Shown one piece after another: positions 1-10,900 of a stretch of 64,000 bases of DNA. The notes beneath the pieces are model-generated. The model was not told where the DNA came from and did no database searches. It saw nothing but the letters and a program-made list of their open reading frames with translations. This DNA comes from Cheiracanthium punctorium (taxonomy: Eukaryota > Arthropoda > Arachnida > Araneae > Cheiracanthiidae), in the NCBI GenBank assembly GCA_038373885.1, contig JAWZYV010011613.1, positions 186,001 through 250,000 on the forward strand. Direction: 5' to 3'. The position numbers and the translations under genes were made by a program. The stretch's first letter is position 1. Each line of letters starts with the position of its first letter.

Positions 1-460
1 TCAAAGGTTTAGGTGGAGTAGGGAGTGGTGACAATACAACTTTTCCTGATGCGCAACACATGCAGGGTGTTTTATTGCGAAATTTTAACACCTGACAATA
101 ATTGCATATTTTGTCCATCGCACCAATAGTAACCTTGGAATTAGCCGAGTAATTGATGTCTGGTTCATAATTAAATGCAAGATGAACAAATGATCCATGT
201 GTTACTGCGCGGTTGGTCCGATGATTTTCTCGGTTTTGTTCTCTAAATGAATCTATGTGTTGTTGACGTGCCACCCTGGTTCTCAATGCATTTTCTTGTC
301 GACGATTATCACGCTGTTCTCGTGCACGAATTTAAGCTGTGCGAATTCTTTGAGCTGCATTTCTTTCTGCTCTCTGTTCGACTGATTCATGAGCTCTTTC
401 AATACGTGCATATCGAGTCTTCTTGCTACGGGCAGTAAGGTTAGATTTTTTGGGTCGCAT
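1..460 (-). pseudogene. Helitron Rep/helicase N-terminal region, broken, partial
   Basis: The minus-strand frame from the ATG at 458-460 begins MRPKKSNLTARSKK, is rich in Arg, and runs into ITIGAMDKICNYCQ-type sequence (seen here as VTIGAMDKICNYCQVLKF) with two CxxC pairs ending in PCMCCASGKV. That Cys-rich block is typical of the N-terminus of arthropod Helitron RepHel proteins, ahead of the Helitron-like N domain. There is an in-frame TAA at 332-334, so this copy is not intact. The Rep and helicase domains would lie beyond position 1. The protein would drive rolling-circle transposition. The family assignment rests on recalled motif similarity. Confidence 0.7.
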
Positions 461-577
461 ATTACTAAAAATAGTGCGTGGTATAGGCAAAATAAGACAT
501 GTATAGTGTGTAGTCTAAGAAACTATATCACATTAAGGTGTGGCGCCATCTATGAGATGCAAAGGACAATGTTTTAC

Positions 578-731
578 AGTTCTCGGTAAAGAAATTCTCT
601 TAAGGTGCCATCTGTTCCAGACTTATGGAACCTACGATTAATAATAACAATCAACGTAATCAGAATATCAGTTGACCCGTTTGAGTTATTTCGGAACATG
701 CACACGGACACTGGATTTTTATATATTAAGA
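578..731 (-). repeat. Inner copy of Helitron 5' terminal region
   Basis: The sequence repeats 1109-1351 in the same orientation (same ctcttaag, ttccagacttatggaacc and cacacggacactggattttt blocks) but lacks about 85 internal bases. It ends with the same TCTTAATATATAAAA 5' tip. Confidence 0.75.
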
Positions 732-1108
732 AAAGATATATGAAAAATATATAATACGTTCTTTTAGGTTTCTTCCTCTGTAAAATGAGTATTTTTCTGT
801 AAATATAACATATGCAAATAATAAGATGTCGTTTAAAGTAAGAATTGTTAAACTGTTCTTTTTTTTTTTTCAAAACAATAAAAAAGTTATTCCGGTTGCC
901 AATTTCGGAAAAAATAAAATAAAATGCTTTTATCCCTTTAGAAGCAGACGATAAGCTATGAGTTGAGTATTTCAATATCGCAGATGTTATTAATTTTCTT
1001 CGTAATAATGTTCCAATATTTTTGGCCGTGTTCGTGACTGCCGGTTTGGATAAACACTTTTTCTTGAATTTATGCAGTACACAAATACATATTAAACTAC
1101 AGTTGTAC

Positions 1109-1351
1109 ATAAAGAAATTCTCTTAAGACGCCATCTGTTCCAGACTTATGGAACCTACGATTAATAACAACAATCAACGTTGATGATCAGTTTTTTATTA
1201 ATTATTAAGACCATTAATTTGAATAATAAGTATCCTATTATCTAAGTTGGACCAAATTACATATATATGCCAACTTTCATGAATATCAGTTGACCCGTTT
1301 TTGAGTTATTTCGGAACATACACACGGACACTGGATTTTTATATATTAAGA
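1109..1351 (-). repeat. Outer copy of Helitron 5' terminal region
   Basis: This is the longer copy of the Helitron 5' end. It includes the middle section (ttttttattaattatt to catgaa) that is missing from the inner copy. Confidence 0.75.
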
Positions 1352-2475
1352 TTATATCAGAAAAAAATTGAAGTCAATAAATCAATTCCTGTAAAAAATA
1401 CGAAATGTAAATTTTTATATGGTCCCCTGGTCCTATCAGTTATACTTAGAAAATTTTTGTTTATGCATTTTCATGCACACACACACAAAAAATCATCTTT
1501 CTACAACCAAAATTCACCAAATTACAGCTGCTTAAAGTTAGGGCACTTTTCGAGCTGTGAAATAGGGGTTGTATACAAAATGAATTTGAGAAAAATTAAT
1601 GTACATGGTTTTGAGCCTTGTAATATTTATTAGCAATTTCACTAACTATTTTATGAATATAGATTACAATAAAGAAGATTAATGTTTAACTGTGTGTATC
1701 CAATAAAGTAACATAAATATATAGCTTATACTGAAAATAGAATTTGTGTTTTAAATGAACAGTTTTTTAAATGAAATAATTTCCTTCGACTGGTGTTAAA
1801 TAATTTACTTCGACTGCAATCTAAATATACATCCGTGTAGAAAACTCTTAGTATATTTTACGTAGCACATGTTACACATCTGCATGCTACACATATGCGA
1901 TTTAGTAAGTCTGACCTCTGATAGATTTTAATATGCTTCTCTGCTTGCAGGGCCCGATTATGACCAACAGGGGCCCCGGACTGATGGGTTTGGGGGGGCC
2001 CCCGATCTATAAAATTTGTTTTATTTTTAATAAAATTTTGATATAAAAAAGAATATTTCAGAACAAAATTTGAAATTAGGGGCCCTTGGCAAAATCCTGA
2101 ATTGCCCATGCTATAATAAGGCTCTGTCTGTTTGAAAATGAGCACTCTAAAATTAGTTTGCTTCATTTTCCCATTATGTCAGAAAATGAATTAAAACCTA
2201 TTATTTAAAATTTCAGTATTTATATGGTCCCTTAACTGTTTACCATAACGGGACATTTTTAAATGTGGACAAGTGTCTTAAGTCAGAATGTTTGCTGTTT
2301 CATAAACCGATGAATTTTGGTCATAGAAGGATGAATTTTTTTAATTGTGCATGAAATTGTATGAAGAACATTTTTCTAAATATAACTGATAGGACCTGGG
2401 GAACCGTATGAAAGTTTAAATTCTGTGATTTTTATAGAAATTGATTTATTGACTTTGATTGCTTCTGACATAGAT
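1352..2475. repeat. Degraded inverted-repeat element
   Basis: The arm at about 1352-1590 is a diverged reverse complement of about 2240-2475 (shared gtcaataaatcaatt, ggtcctatcagttata and ttcatgcac blocks). The left arm is cut at 1351 by the Helitron. The loop holds a hAT-type MITE. No coding sequence was recognised. Confidence 0.6.
1948..2126. mobile_element. 179-bp hAT-type MITE
   Basis: The termini CAGGGCCCGATTATG and, reversed, CAGAGCCTTATTATA are imperfect inverted repeats. The flanks tctgcttg (1940-1947) and tctgtttg (2127-2134) form an 8-bp target duplication with one mismatch. The interior has runs of G and C (ggggggg, ccccc) and no ORF of interest. Confidence 0.7.
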
Positions 2476-2975
2476 TATACAATTTAAAGCATTTTTGCAA
2501 CTGGAATTAAGTGTCTCTGACTAGTAGTTTAGGAAATAGCCATTGGGCACTGGATACCCAGTATATTAAAGTAGAGTTCTTCTCAGGCTAAGCAAAATTC
2601 CTACATGGGCATGTTGAACACAGAAAAGATTAAAGGGTTTACCATATAACTTGAACTTTTATTCTTTTTGCATGAGTATTTACATGCAGAATAATAATAG
2701 TGAAAATTGGTTTTTAGAATTTATTGTTTAAGTAGCTTTTAAAAATGAAATTATGAAGGGGTTTTTTGTCTTGTCCTTGAACATTAAATAATCTTTTATG
2801 CTATAATTGTTTATTTTAAAAAATGAGTTTAATATAAGATTAAAATTGTCAAAATTGATCTCTGTAATACAGTTTGAAGTATGTGTATAGGTCATAATTA
2901 CAAAGCTAAATAAAATTCATCCCTTTCTCAGTAATGATCAACAGTGATTTTATCAAATAAGAAAATTCAATCTTA
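2476..2975. other. Intronic AT-rich sequence, nothing recognised
   Basis: I see no gene, repeat pair or TIR here. It lies upstream of the first TM9SF2 exon in the window and is presumably intron. Confidence 0.5.
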
Positions 2976-3016
2976 CAAGGAGGAGGCCCAGCCTCGGGGA
3001 AACGGATTTCAATGAT

Positions 3017-3040
3017 CTTTGGCACAGTGGTAGTATACTA
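3017..3040 (+). other. U4 snRNA 5'-end-like segment, left arm
   Basis: ctttggcacagtggtagtat resembles the U4 snRNA 5' end (CUUUGCGCAGUGGCAGUAUC) apart from one extra G and a few substitutions. No full-length U4 follows. Confidence 0.35.
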
Positions 3041-3164
3041 TGTGAATATACTACGTGTAAAATACTAAGACGCAATACTCAAATACAGCCAAGAAAAATT
3101 AATTTTTATTTTCGAATCACTGCACTGAAACTTTAAATGTTAAATTACACACACTTCTCTCTGA

Positions 3165-3234
3165 GCATCGTAGCATAATTGGCAAGGTACTGGACTCCTG
3201 GTCTGGCGATGCGGGTTTGAATCCCGTACTATGA
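3165..3234 (+). pseudogene. tRNA-Arg(CCT)-like sequence, left arm
   Basis: The A-box-like tagcataattgg and B-box-like gggtttgaatccc are present. The anticodon arm ctgga-ctcctgg-tctgg gives anticodon CCT, and the T arm is gcggg-tttgaat-cccgt. The acceptor stem has at least two mismatches, so I call it a tRNA-derived relic in a repeat rather than a working tRNA gene. Confidence 0.6.
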
Positions 3235-3499
3235 AAATTTATTTTCCTCTTACTTTTTTAAATACAACAATACTGATAGTTAATTTTTTAGTGAAGTAAA
3301 TAATTTATATACTTGCTTATTCATTTTTCTACTGGTTTTTAATTTTTGGGATTTTTTTTCTGCTATTCAAAGTCTATTTTTGGAATTGATTACAGTTATG
3401 ACAGTTAAAATATTATAACACATGTTGTTATTCAGATATTATCATTATGATAAAAAAAAATTATAGGTGGATAAAATGGAAATGACTGCATTCATTTTT

Positions 3500-3926
3500 T
3501 TGTAACATTTCTAATTTCCATGTAGGGTGGCTTTTGCTGTTTTTAAAACCTTGATTTTATATTCCAGTGGAATATATTCATTCATTTTATATATTTTTTC
3601 ATCTGGTACGTATTCATCAGATGAGTCATCTATAACTGAATCGGAATTTTCTTTTATACATTCTTCTTGAGTGTGGATCAATTCTTCCATCAGTTAAAAT
3701 TTTTTTTTTCACTCAACATGTCTAATGTATAATTATACAATTCTGAACCTACTAGAATGGTTTCTTCAGACAGTATGTCAGAAGATGTCGTTGCAATTAG
3801 ATTATTTTCTAGCAGTAAACTCTCATAATATGCTACTCCATCTTTCAGCCACTGCCTCGAAGCAGCACTGTACATAGAATTTTCAGTGTTTTCATCACAA
3901 AAAGAACTTGCTTCGATTAATGACAT
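3500..3926 (-). pseudogene. Broken transposase-like ORF inside the TIR element
   Basis: The minus strand opens at 3926 with MSLIEASSFCDENTEN and stops after 78 codons. The next frame reads DSSDEYVPDE, then YIPLEYKIKVLKTAK. After another frameshift it reads HPTWKLEMLQKNECSHF. The pattern of an acidic stretch, then IPLEYKxKV, then HPxWxLxxLQK resembles the start of transposase-like proteins I recall from arthropod repeats, but I cannot name the superfamily. At least two frame breaks make it non-functional. Confidence 0.45.
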
Positions 3927-4355
3927 ATTTTTAGCTGTGATACAGTTCTAAACAAATTTCACTTTAAATAATTCTATCAGAAATTTTAACACCGTAAGAA
4001 TATTTTAAAGTAGACAAACAATCAGCAGATGGCAGACGGTTAAAAGAAAGTGCTGTTGCTGTGCTTCCGAAAAAGTGAAAATTAGAAAAAAGAAAATTAT
4101 TTCGATAAGATTGGGCCAAAATGTAATGTATGTTAAATAGATAACGAGTTTCTTGAGTGTCATTTGAATGTGTAAAATTCTGATACCAAAGTAAAGATTT
4201 TGCTAGTAGAAATAAACTTTAAATAATAATGTAAAAATTAATAAGAAGGCAGAAAAAAAATCGATAAATGAATAAATAAATAAATTATTTACTTCACTAA
4301 AAAATTAATCATCAGTAATGTTGTATTTAAAAAAAATAAGTGGAAAATACATTTT

Positions 4356-4427
4356 CATAATACGAGATACGAACCCGCATTGCCAGAACAGAAGTCCAGC
4401 AAAATGCCAATTAGGCTATGATACTCG
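4356..4427 (-). pseudogene. tRNA-Arg(TCT)-like sequence, right arm
   Basis: On the minus strand there is an A-box-like tagcctaattgg, an anticodon arm ctgga-cttctgt-tctgg (anticodon TCT, Arg) and a B-box-like gggttcgtatctc. It is the diverged inverted counterpart of the copy at 3165-3234. The stems are imperfect. Confidence 0.55.
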
Positions 4428-4548
4428 GGTATGAGCATGTGTAACTTAATATTTAAAGTTTCGGTTAAGTGATTCGAAAATAAATATTAATTTTTCTCGG
4501 CTATATTTGAGTATTGCATCTTAGTATTTTACACATAGTATATTCACA

Positions 4549-4572
4549 TGGTATACTACCACTGTGCAAAGG
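4549..4572 (-). other. U4 snRNA 5'-end-like segment, right arm
   Basis: On the minus strand CTTTGCACAGTGGTAGTATA differs from the U4 5' end at only about three of 20 positions, better than the left copy. Confidence 0.4.
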
Positions 4573-4613
4573 TTTATTGAAATCAGTTTCCCCGAGGCTG
4601 GGCCTCCTCCTTG

Positions 4614-4791
4614 GTTAGTCATACTCTCTGTCCCTCACTCAAGTAGCTTATCCATATGTAGTTTTTTTAATATATGATGTATACAATTTATTTACATGAA
4701 CTGAATTTAACTGGTAGATTAACTATTAAATATATCCTAATGTGTTAATATTTTTATTGTTGTTTTGATTTTTATGTAATCATTGTTTTAG
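4614..4791. other. Intron end before exon a
   Basis: AT-rich sequence up to the acceptor at 4790-4791; nothing else is recognised. Confidence 0.5.
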
Positions 4792-4937
4792 AGCCAGTTA
4801 AGGGAGCCAAATACATTTTACCTATTCAATCATGTTGATATAACAATCAAGTATCACAGTGGAGAAAAAGAATCGTGGGATGTTGGATTTAAAGACAGAG
4901 GGGGCAGAATAATTAGGATTAAAGTCCGGCCAAGGAG
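4792..4937 (+). CDS. TM9SF2: TM9SF2 exon a (first exon in window)
   Basis: The acceptor is ttttag before 4792 and the donor is gtaaag at 4938. The frame opens with [17 protein letters not shown], the conserved end of the lumenal domain, and leaves two bases for the next exon. The downstream [14 protein letters not shown] segment is more divergent. Confidence 0.9.
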
Positions 4938-7900
4938 GTAAAGTTTCTTGCTTTTTTATGCACGCATCAGTAAAATAAAAAAATGCTCATTACATTAGTC
5001 TTTTTATAACATACTTTCATTTGGGGAATTTTTCTAAATAATGCAGATTTCCCCATGGCCTTGAACATTAAGGTAATATTGCAGTAAATAAACTGTCCCA
5101 GTAACTGCAATAAAATCTCTTTAAAATGAACTTAATTTTATGTTTTTAATTTAAAATGAAAATAATACTTGGTCAATCTACAAAGAAACTTTCATTACAT
5201 TGAGTAATTAATTATTGCTCTTAAATATTTTTGATTACCAATTTCTTTTAAATTTAAATAAAATGTAAAATTGTCTGCAAACTCAATTAATTTCTTAAAA
5301 ATTTTTTGTAAAAAAATTCTGTGTGTCTCTCAAGTCCTGGATTATTAACAATTAATGGCAAATTACATCATTCTAAAGTAACATAAGTTTAAAAGTATTA
5401 CAATATATTTTTATCTTTTACTACTACTTTTAAGTTAAAGTTTATATTGATATTGATTGATCATTTTGTAAAATCAAACATGATAAACATGATTTATTAT
5501 CAAAGTTAACTGCAAACTCTGCAAAATTTTCGTTCATACAAAAATGCTAACTACTATGAATTCTCCATAGTTTCTATGGAATTTTTTTGAAAATATGATT
5601 CACTAATATTATTACTGAAATTTTAGTATAAAGTGATTTATCCTATAGTGTTTTTAACTATGTTTTTTCTTCATGTAGTCTTTCAAAAAATAAATGAATA
5701 AAATAATAATGATAATAAAACCACCTGCTGCATTCAAACCCTAAAACAAACAGCTATTGGATGCAGTTGGCACTGAATTTGTAATGGGTGCCGGCTGAAG
5801 AGAAAAGTGTTGAATCTGCACTTCTCTGGAGCCTCTCTTCTTTTCTCCTACCCTTTCTCATGCTTTATGCTTTTCTCTCTTCTGCTTCCGTTTTTAGGCC
5901 GTGCTAGACTTCTAAGGCTCGGTGTGTAGATTCCATTCTAACGAAACGAAAGTGCTTTTGTCGGAACATATTTTTATGTTCTCAACAGTTGCATATGTAG
6001 AAGGGTGAGGGGACCAGGCCCTCTCTGAAAACGTAAATTAGTTATTAAAAAAGCTATTTTAAAGTATTTGTCTTTTGTAACAAAAAGGTTTAAAATACCT
6101 GAACCTCACCTCACCTTACTTATGAACTTAATTTTCTATTTCTTTTTTCCACTGTAAAATTTCCATATAGTACTAATTTAACCCGATTACTACTGTTAAT
6201 TAATCAACTCAATTAAGGAAATAAGTCTTTTATTTTGCATTTATGTTAAGTTATAATTTTAGATATAAATCAACATTTCATTTAATTACTAAAGAATTGA
6301 ATTTTAAATGGCATTTACTTTAAATTTATATCTGGATTGCAAGACTGGCTCAATGTGTAGCTCCCCATTTCCTCTGCTGGAATTTTATTGAATAAAAGTT
6401 GTTTTTTAAACAAAATTTTATTTTGCAGTCAATTTAAAATTTTAACTTGGCATCTGTGTATTAGTATATATCAGCCACTCTCACACACTGTATACTATTA
6501 TGTATCAGCTGCTGTACTGGCAATAAATTAGTAGTTTTTTACTTTCCCTTATTCTAGTTTGAAGTACCAACTTGAAAAGGGTTGCTCACCTGATTCACCT
6601 CCGATGGATATTCCTGAGAAGCCGAAAGGAAATAACCTCACTATAAATTATACTTATTCTGTTACTTTTATAGTAAGTATTATTAATATTATTTAACTAT
6701 ACTTGAAAAAAAGCTTGGATCATGTTTGTGTTGCGCACTCATAGAAGACTATCCAATTACTCTCTTTGAACATTGTTGTGTTTATATTTCTTGTTTTTTT
6801 TTTAGTTAAGTAATGGCCTTATTCACCCAAAGCAGGATCACTGAACATTGACATTCTTCCCTTTCACATTAGTTTGAATATTCTCTGTCCATGATTAATC
6901 TTCTGTGATCAATCATCTCCCTTCCCTCCCCTTTTTATAATAGAAAGACTCCACTTGCATTGCAATAAATTTTGGACTCTGAATATTTCTTCTTTTGCCC
7001 CCTTCAGCATGAATTGAGTCTTCTTAGTGTTCTGTCCCAGTATTGCTAGACCAAGGGAAATTTCTTCATAATTTAGGAAGGGGGAAAACAAACACTTTTA
7101 AGGGAAATAACACTTGAATTCTATTGATTAGGTCCATAATCCTGTTGGACATACATATTTGCAAAATGTTACTGTTGGTGCACTAGATTTGAACATGCAA
7201 TTGAAACTGCTGTAGTCATTTCTAAATGAGGTAAGTTTTAGTTCTTGAAGGAAAATTTTTCAAATTCTGCCTGGTACAGATACCATCAACTCTGGTTTAA
7301 AATCACATACTCATTGGATTTCTTTATTCAAGAAAGAAGCGAAAAGTTTTTGAAAATGGCATCTTAATAGTATACTGCTAATTTTAAATTTCATGTAATT
7401 TCTTGTGCTAAGCAAACTGGCAATATAGCAGCAACTTGAGATTTTAAAATGGGCAAAAAATGTATTTGTTGCTGGAGAACTGAAAAAGTAGAACTTAAAA
7501 ATGTGCTACAACAGTGACAAACTAAAAGATTTGGCTCTATTAAATTGCTGAATCTAGAGGACAGCCTTGCAAAGTGGATAAAGGAGCAAAAAGAATGACA
7601 ATTTTAACTATAAAATTAATTTACAAGCAAAATTTATGGCATAACAGATGAATAAAAATGACATTAAAAGAGGATCAGCAGATTTACGAAAATCTTTCAT
7701 ATGCATATTATCTTGTGCAGAAAAAGGTCTTGACTTAAGTGCAGCGGTCATTTTTAAATTGAAAAACTCTTTGAAAGGGAGGATTTTCTAATAATGTAAT
7801 CATGGTTCGGACGGTGCTTAAAATACCTTAAAAAGTACTTACTTTGTTTTTTCATTTTTAAGGCCTTTAAAAAGTGCTTAAAAAGTACTTAATTTTTTAC

Positions 7901-10900
7901 CTATATCCTTAAAGTTTCTCAGTATAGCCGCAAGGTGCTTAAAAAGTGCTTAATTTCTAGTGGTAATTGACCGTAAAATCATCTGGCATCGAAACTTTTC
8001 GTTCCCCTTTTCCAGCCTCAAGCTGCGTTCATATTGATCGTACCGTAACGCGATGACGTCATACGTTGGAGCCCCTTTTCAATAGCCAAGGGCCCCCTTA
8101 GGAGCCAGTCCGGGCCTTACTGATTCTCAACCAAAACTAGTCTGTTGCGCCCGGTGCGAGTTTAACCATTCTACCCTCTCTCCCCCCCCGAAAAAAAAAA
8201 GGTTCATCTAAAAGTTTATCTATAAGTTACTTCTGTTTTTTCGCCGTGCGGTTTTGCGCCCTGTGAAGGAGCACTGTACCGAATAAACACTGCCTTACTC
8301 TATTATTAAAGTAAAAACTCGACTACACTACAAGTAATTGGCAAGCTCAGGAAACGCTGAGTGCTTTTAAAATAAACCCCAATGTTATAAATATCAAAAG
8401 TAATAAATGAATAGAAATATCAACAACACACAACATTCAAAGCTTAAAACAAACAATCCGCTGAAGCACACTCATTACGTAATCAACAGCTGGCCGTCCG
8501 CGGAGAAAAAAAAATGTTTACTTTTGACTGGAGCCTGCTCATCGGATCGCTGTTTCACTTTATCAGCATGTGCTATACTGTCCGAACTTTTTGCGAACGC
8601 AAGAAGTTTTTACAAGTTATTTATTTATTTCTATAAATTCGCCTTTGTGAATATAAAAACTGATATTTGATATAAAATCGGACACTGATTATTTGAAAAT
8701 CGAAATTGTAAACTTCGTAAAATAGCGGTAAATACTTTAAAACATATGGGAAAGGAGATATTTTTACCACGTATTCCCCCCCCCCCCCGAAATACATCCC
8801 AGTGCGATGTTTCTTTTTTTTTTTTTTTTTTTCAAAGGGAGGGGATCGCGGGTGCGGCATTTCTGATAATTTTCTAGTTAATTAAGCTCATTTTCGTGGG
8901 TGCGATGGGTGCAGTGTTTCTGCCATATATTATGGTATATGGACATACATGTTACTTGAGAGAAAAAAAGGAATTATTTTGTCTGTATTAATTGCTTGTA
9001 CATACATGTGCAAGAAATTGTGGGCTTTTCAATTTTGGAAAATTGGCACATTGCACTTAAAGCAACAACCTGCCAACTTTACAATAAGAAAATCTAAAAT
9101 TTGGTAATAAGGGGCTGTCCATAAATGATGTCACGCTTTTTTAAAAATATTCTTTGCCTCCTGCTCACACTTCACCATACCACCCTTGGCACATGTCATG
9201 CTGTATTACATTTACATATACTTACAGTTTAAAAACAAAGCACTATACTAGAAATCAAATTTAATTTTCTGATTTTAAATGTTTTTATTTTAATGTAAAT
9301 GTATAATGTCACACATCTTGTCCCCCCCCCTCCCCCCTCGTCACAATTTCACAGCCCTCCTTTCCTCCAAGCATGACATCATTTGTGGATAGACCCTACT
9401 TAAGAAAATTTTGGGGGTCCTTAAAAAGTGCTTATTTTTTTTGCTCCGAAAAGAGTCTGAACCATGGTAATGCTTTGAGCAGATGAGGAAGTATAATTGT
9501 GTGAAACAATCAAGCATGAGAGGCTACAAAGTTGCCAGCACAGTAAGGCATCTTTTTTCAACAAAAAATAATTGTTGAAATGGATTCAGTGTGCTTTATT
9601 TACTTGATTCTGTGTAAAAAAAAATATCTGGAAAATAGTCTACTAAGTTGGCAATGATTCCTGGTGGCTTGACTATATTTTTAGAACCATTAAATTTGTC
9701 CATTAATAAAATCCCTCAAAACTGGTTAAAATAAGGTTCAACCTCTGTTGTATGATAGACTAGCTTTTGTTGTCTAAAACCAGATGCTGACATCTACTAA
9801 TAGCAAATTCTTGAGCCATATTTATGTATCCAGTATTAGAAATTGTGTATCATGATAGCAAGCATTTACTTTGATTAGATTAGCATCAATATTTAAATTT
9901 GTTTTGTGTTGATTTTCTAATTTTATCCCGAAATTATTTTTTCTTTGCATTAATGTCAAAGTGCTCAAAATTATGAAAAAAATATTAAATCCAGGTTTAA
10001 GCAGCACAAAAAAATTTTGTAGCATTCGCATTTTGTTGAAAAGATTAGTGGGTGCAAAAGGAATTCTTAATGTCTTTTAAATAAGGGGTATAAACAGGTA
10101 AAATTGGTAAAAAAAAGAAATGGAGGTAGGTAGGCAGTTAAACCCCTCGTATTTGTCATTGCTTGTAAGCAAATGTAGGCTTGTGATGCTCATGATGCAG
10201 ATTGATTAAAAAAAATTGCTGTGAAATTTATGAAGCAAAATTTCGAGTATGTTTATTACTGAAGATGTGGGATGTTGTGAGATCCAACTCTTTGTATTAT
10301 ACTAAAAATCTTGCCAGTTTTATTTTACATTTTGCAGTCAGATGTTGAGTAGTGAAATTTCTTTAAGGTTTTGTGCAAGTCAAAGGCTTCCTTCTACTAT
10401 AAAATGGGAATTCTATGCCTATTATTTAAAGATCCTTTAGTTTTCATTTAACATTGAAGAATATAACACTTAAATTTATTGCTATTTTATAGTTTTGGTT
10501 TTCAGCAAAATTAACTTATAGTAGTAATGCAGGTAAAATATTTTGCTTGTTACTGAGAACAAACCCAAAAGGTTAAAGCCGAGAGTGACCTCAAAAGTTG
10601 GAAACCCTAGGCACATGTTGAATTCCTTCCATTACAGAAAAATTTTTGGCCACCATGAAAAATAAGAAAAAAAAATAAAGAACATGTAAAGACTGTTCAA
10701 GAAACAAAAACAACAAAGTGAAGAATAACAAATTTAAAAAAGAAAAACAACCCAGAAAAAGAGTTGTCAACTAATAATAAACTATTAAAGAAATACCAAC
10801 AAAGAAATAAAAATAACAACAACAAAAAAAGCTGATCAAAATATAAAAATAAATTAATTAATTAAAAATAATACATAAAAAAAGAGCTCTCGGAAAATAA

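Larger units (their letters stand above)
1..1351 (-). mobile_element. Helitron, 5' part, extends off the left edge
   Basis: Read on the minus strand, the element starts at 1351 with TCTTAATATATAAAAATCC preceded by A, as expected for a Helitron that starts with TC and inserts between A and T. It continues through two copies of the same 5' subterminal region into a broken Helitron N-terminal ORF at the window edge. The 3' end (hairpin and CTRR) lies outside the window. Bases 732-1108, between the two 5' copies, show no recognisable gene. Confidence 0.7.
2976..4613. mobile_element. 1.6-kb element with ~330-bp TIRs carrying snRNA-like and tRNA-like segments
   Basis: Bases 2976-3310 and 4277-4613 are long inverted repeats starting CAAGGAGGAGGCCCAGCCTC. 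Each arm contains, in the same order, a U4-snRNA-5'-like stretch and a tRNA-Arg-like stretch. The ~965-base centre holds a broken minus-strand ORF with transposase-like wording. No clean target duplication is seen (flanks ctta and gtta). This could be a deletion derivative of a DNA transposon, or two opposed copies of a composite SINE-like repeat; the shared central ORF relic favours the former. Confidence 0.65.

Noticed and set aside
574..1110. 178-codon minus-strand open frame
   Set aside because: It runs from unassigned interval sequence into the repeated Helitron 5' end and has no domain-like features; a chance frame.
3165..3234. Functional tRNA-Arg gene
   Set aside because: Acceptor stem mismatches and location inside a repeated TIR indicate a relic; the partner copy has a different anticodon and more damage.
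1..4791. Further upstream TM9SF2 exons
   Set aside because: I looked for CNPGFPIGC-like and PYEYTAFDFC-like coding between splice sites and found none; they must lie left of the window.
8407..8860. Overlapping frames on both strands, also at 60905-61147
   Set aside because: They lie in the 1.7-kb repeat and read through homopolymers (poly-Lys, poly-Gly); the frames change between copies because of run-length differences.
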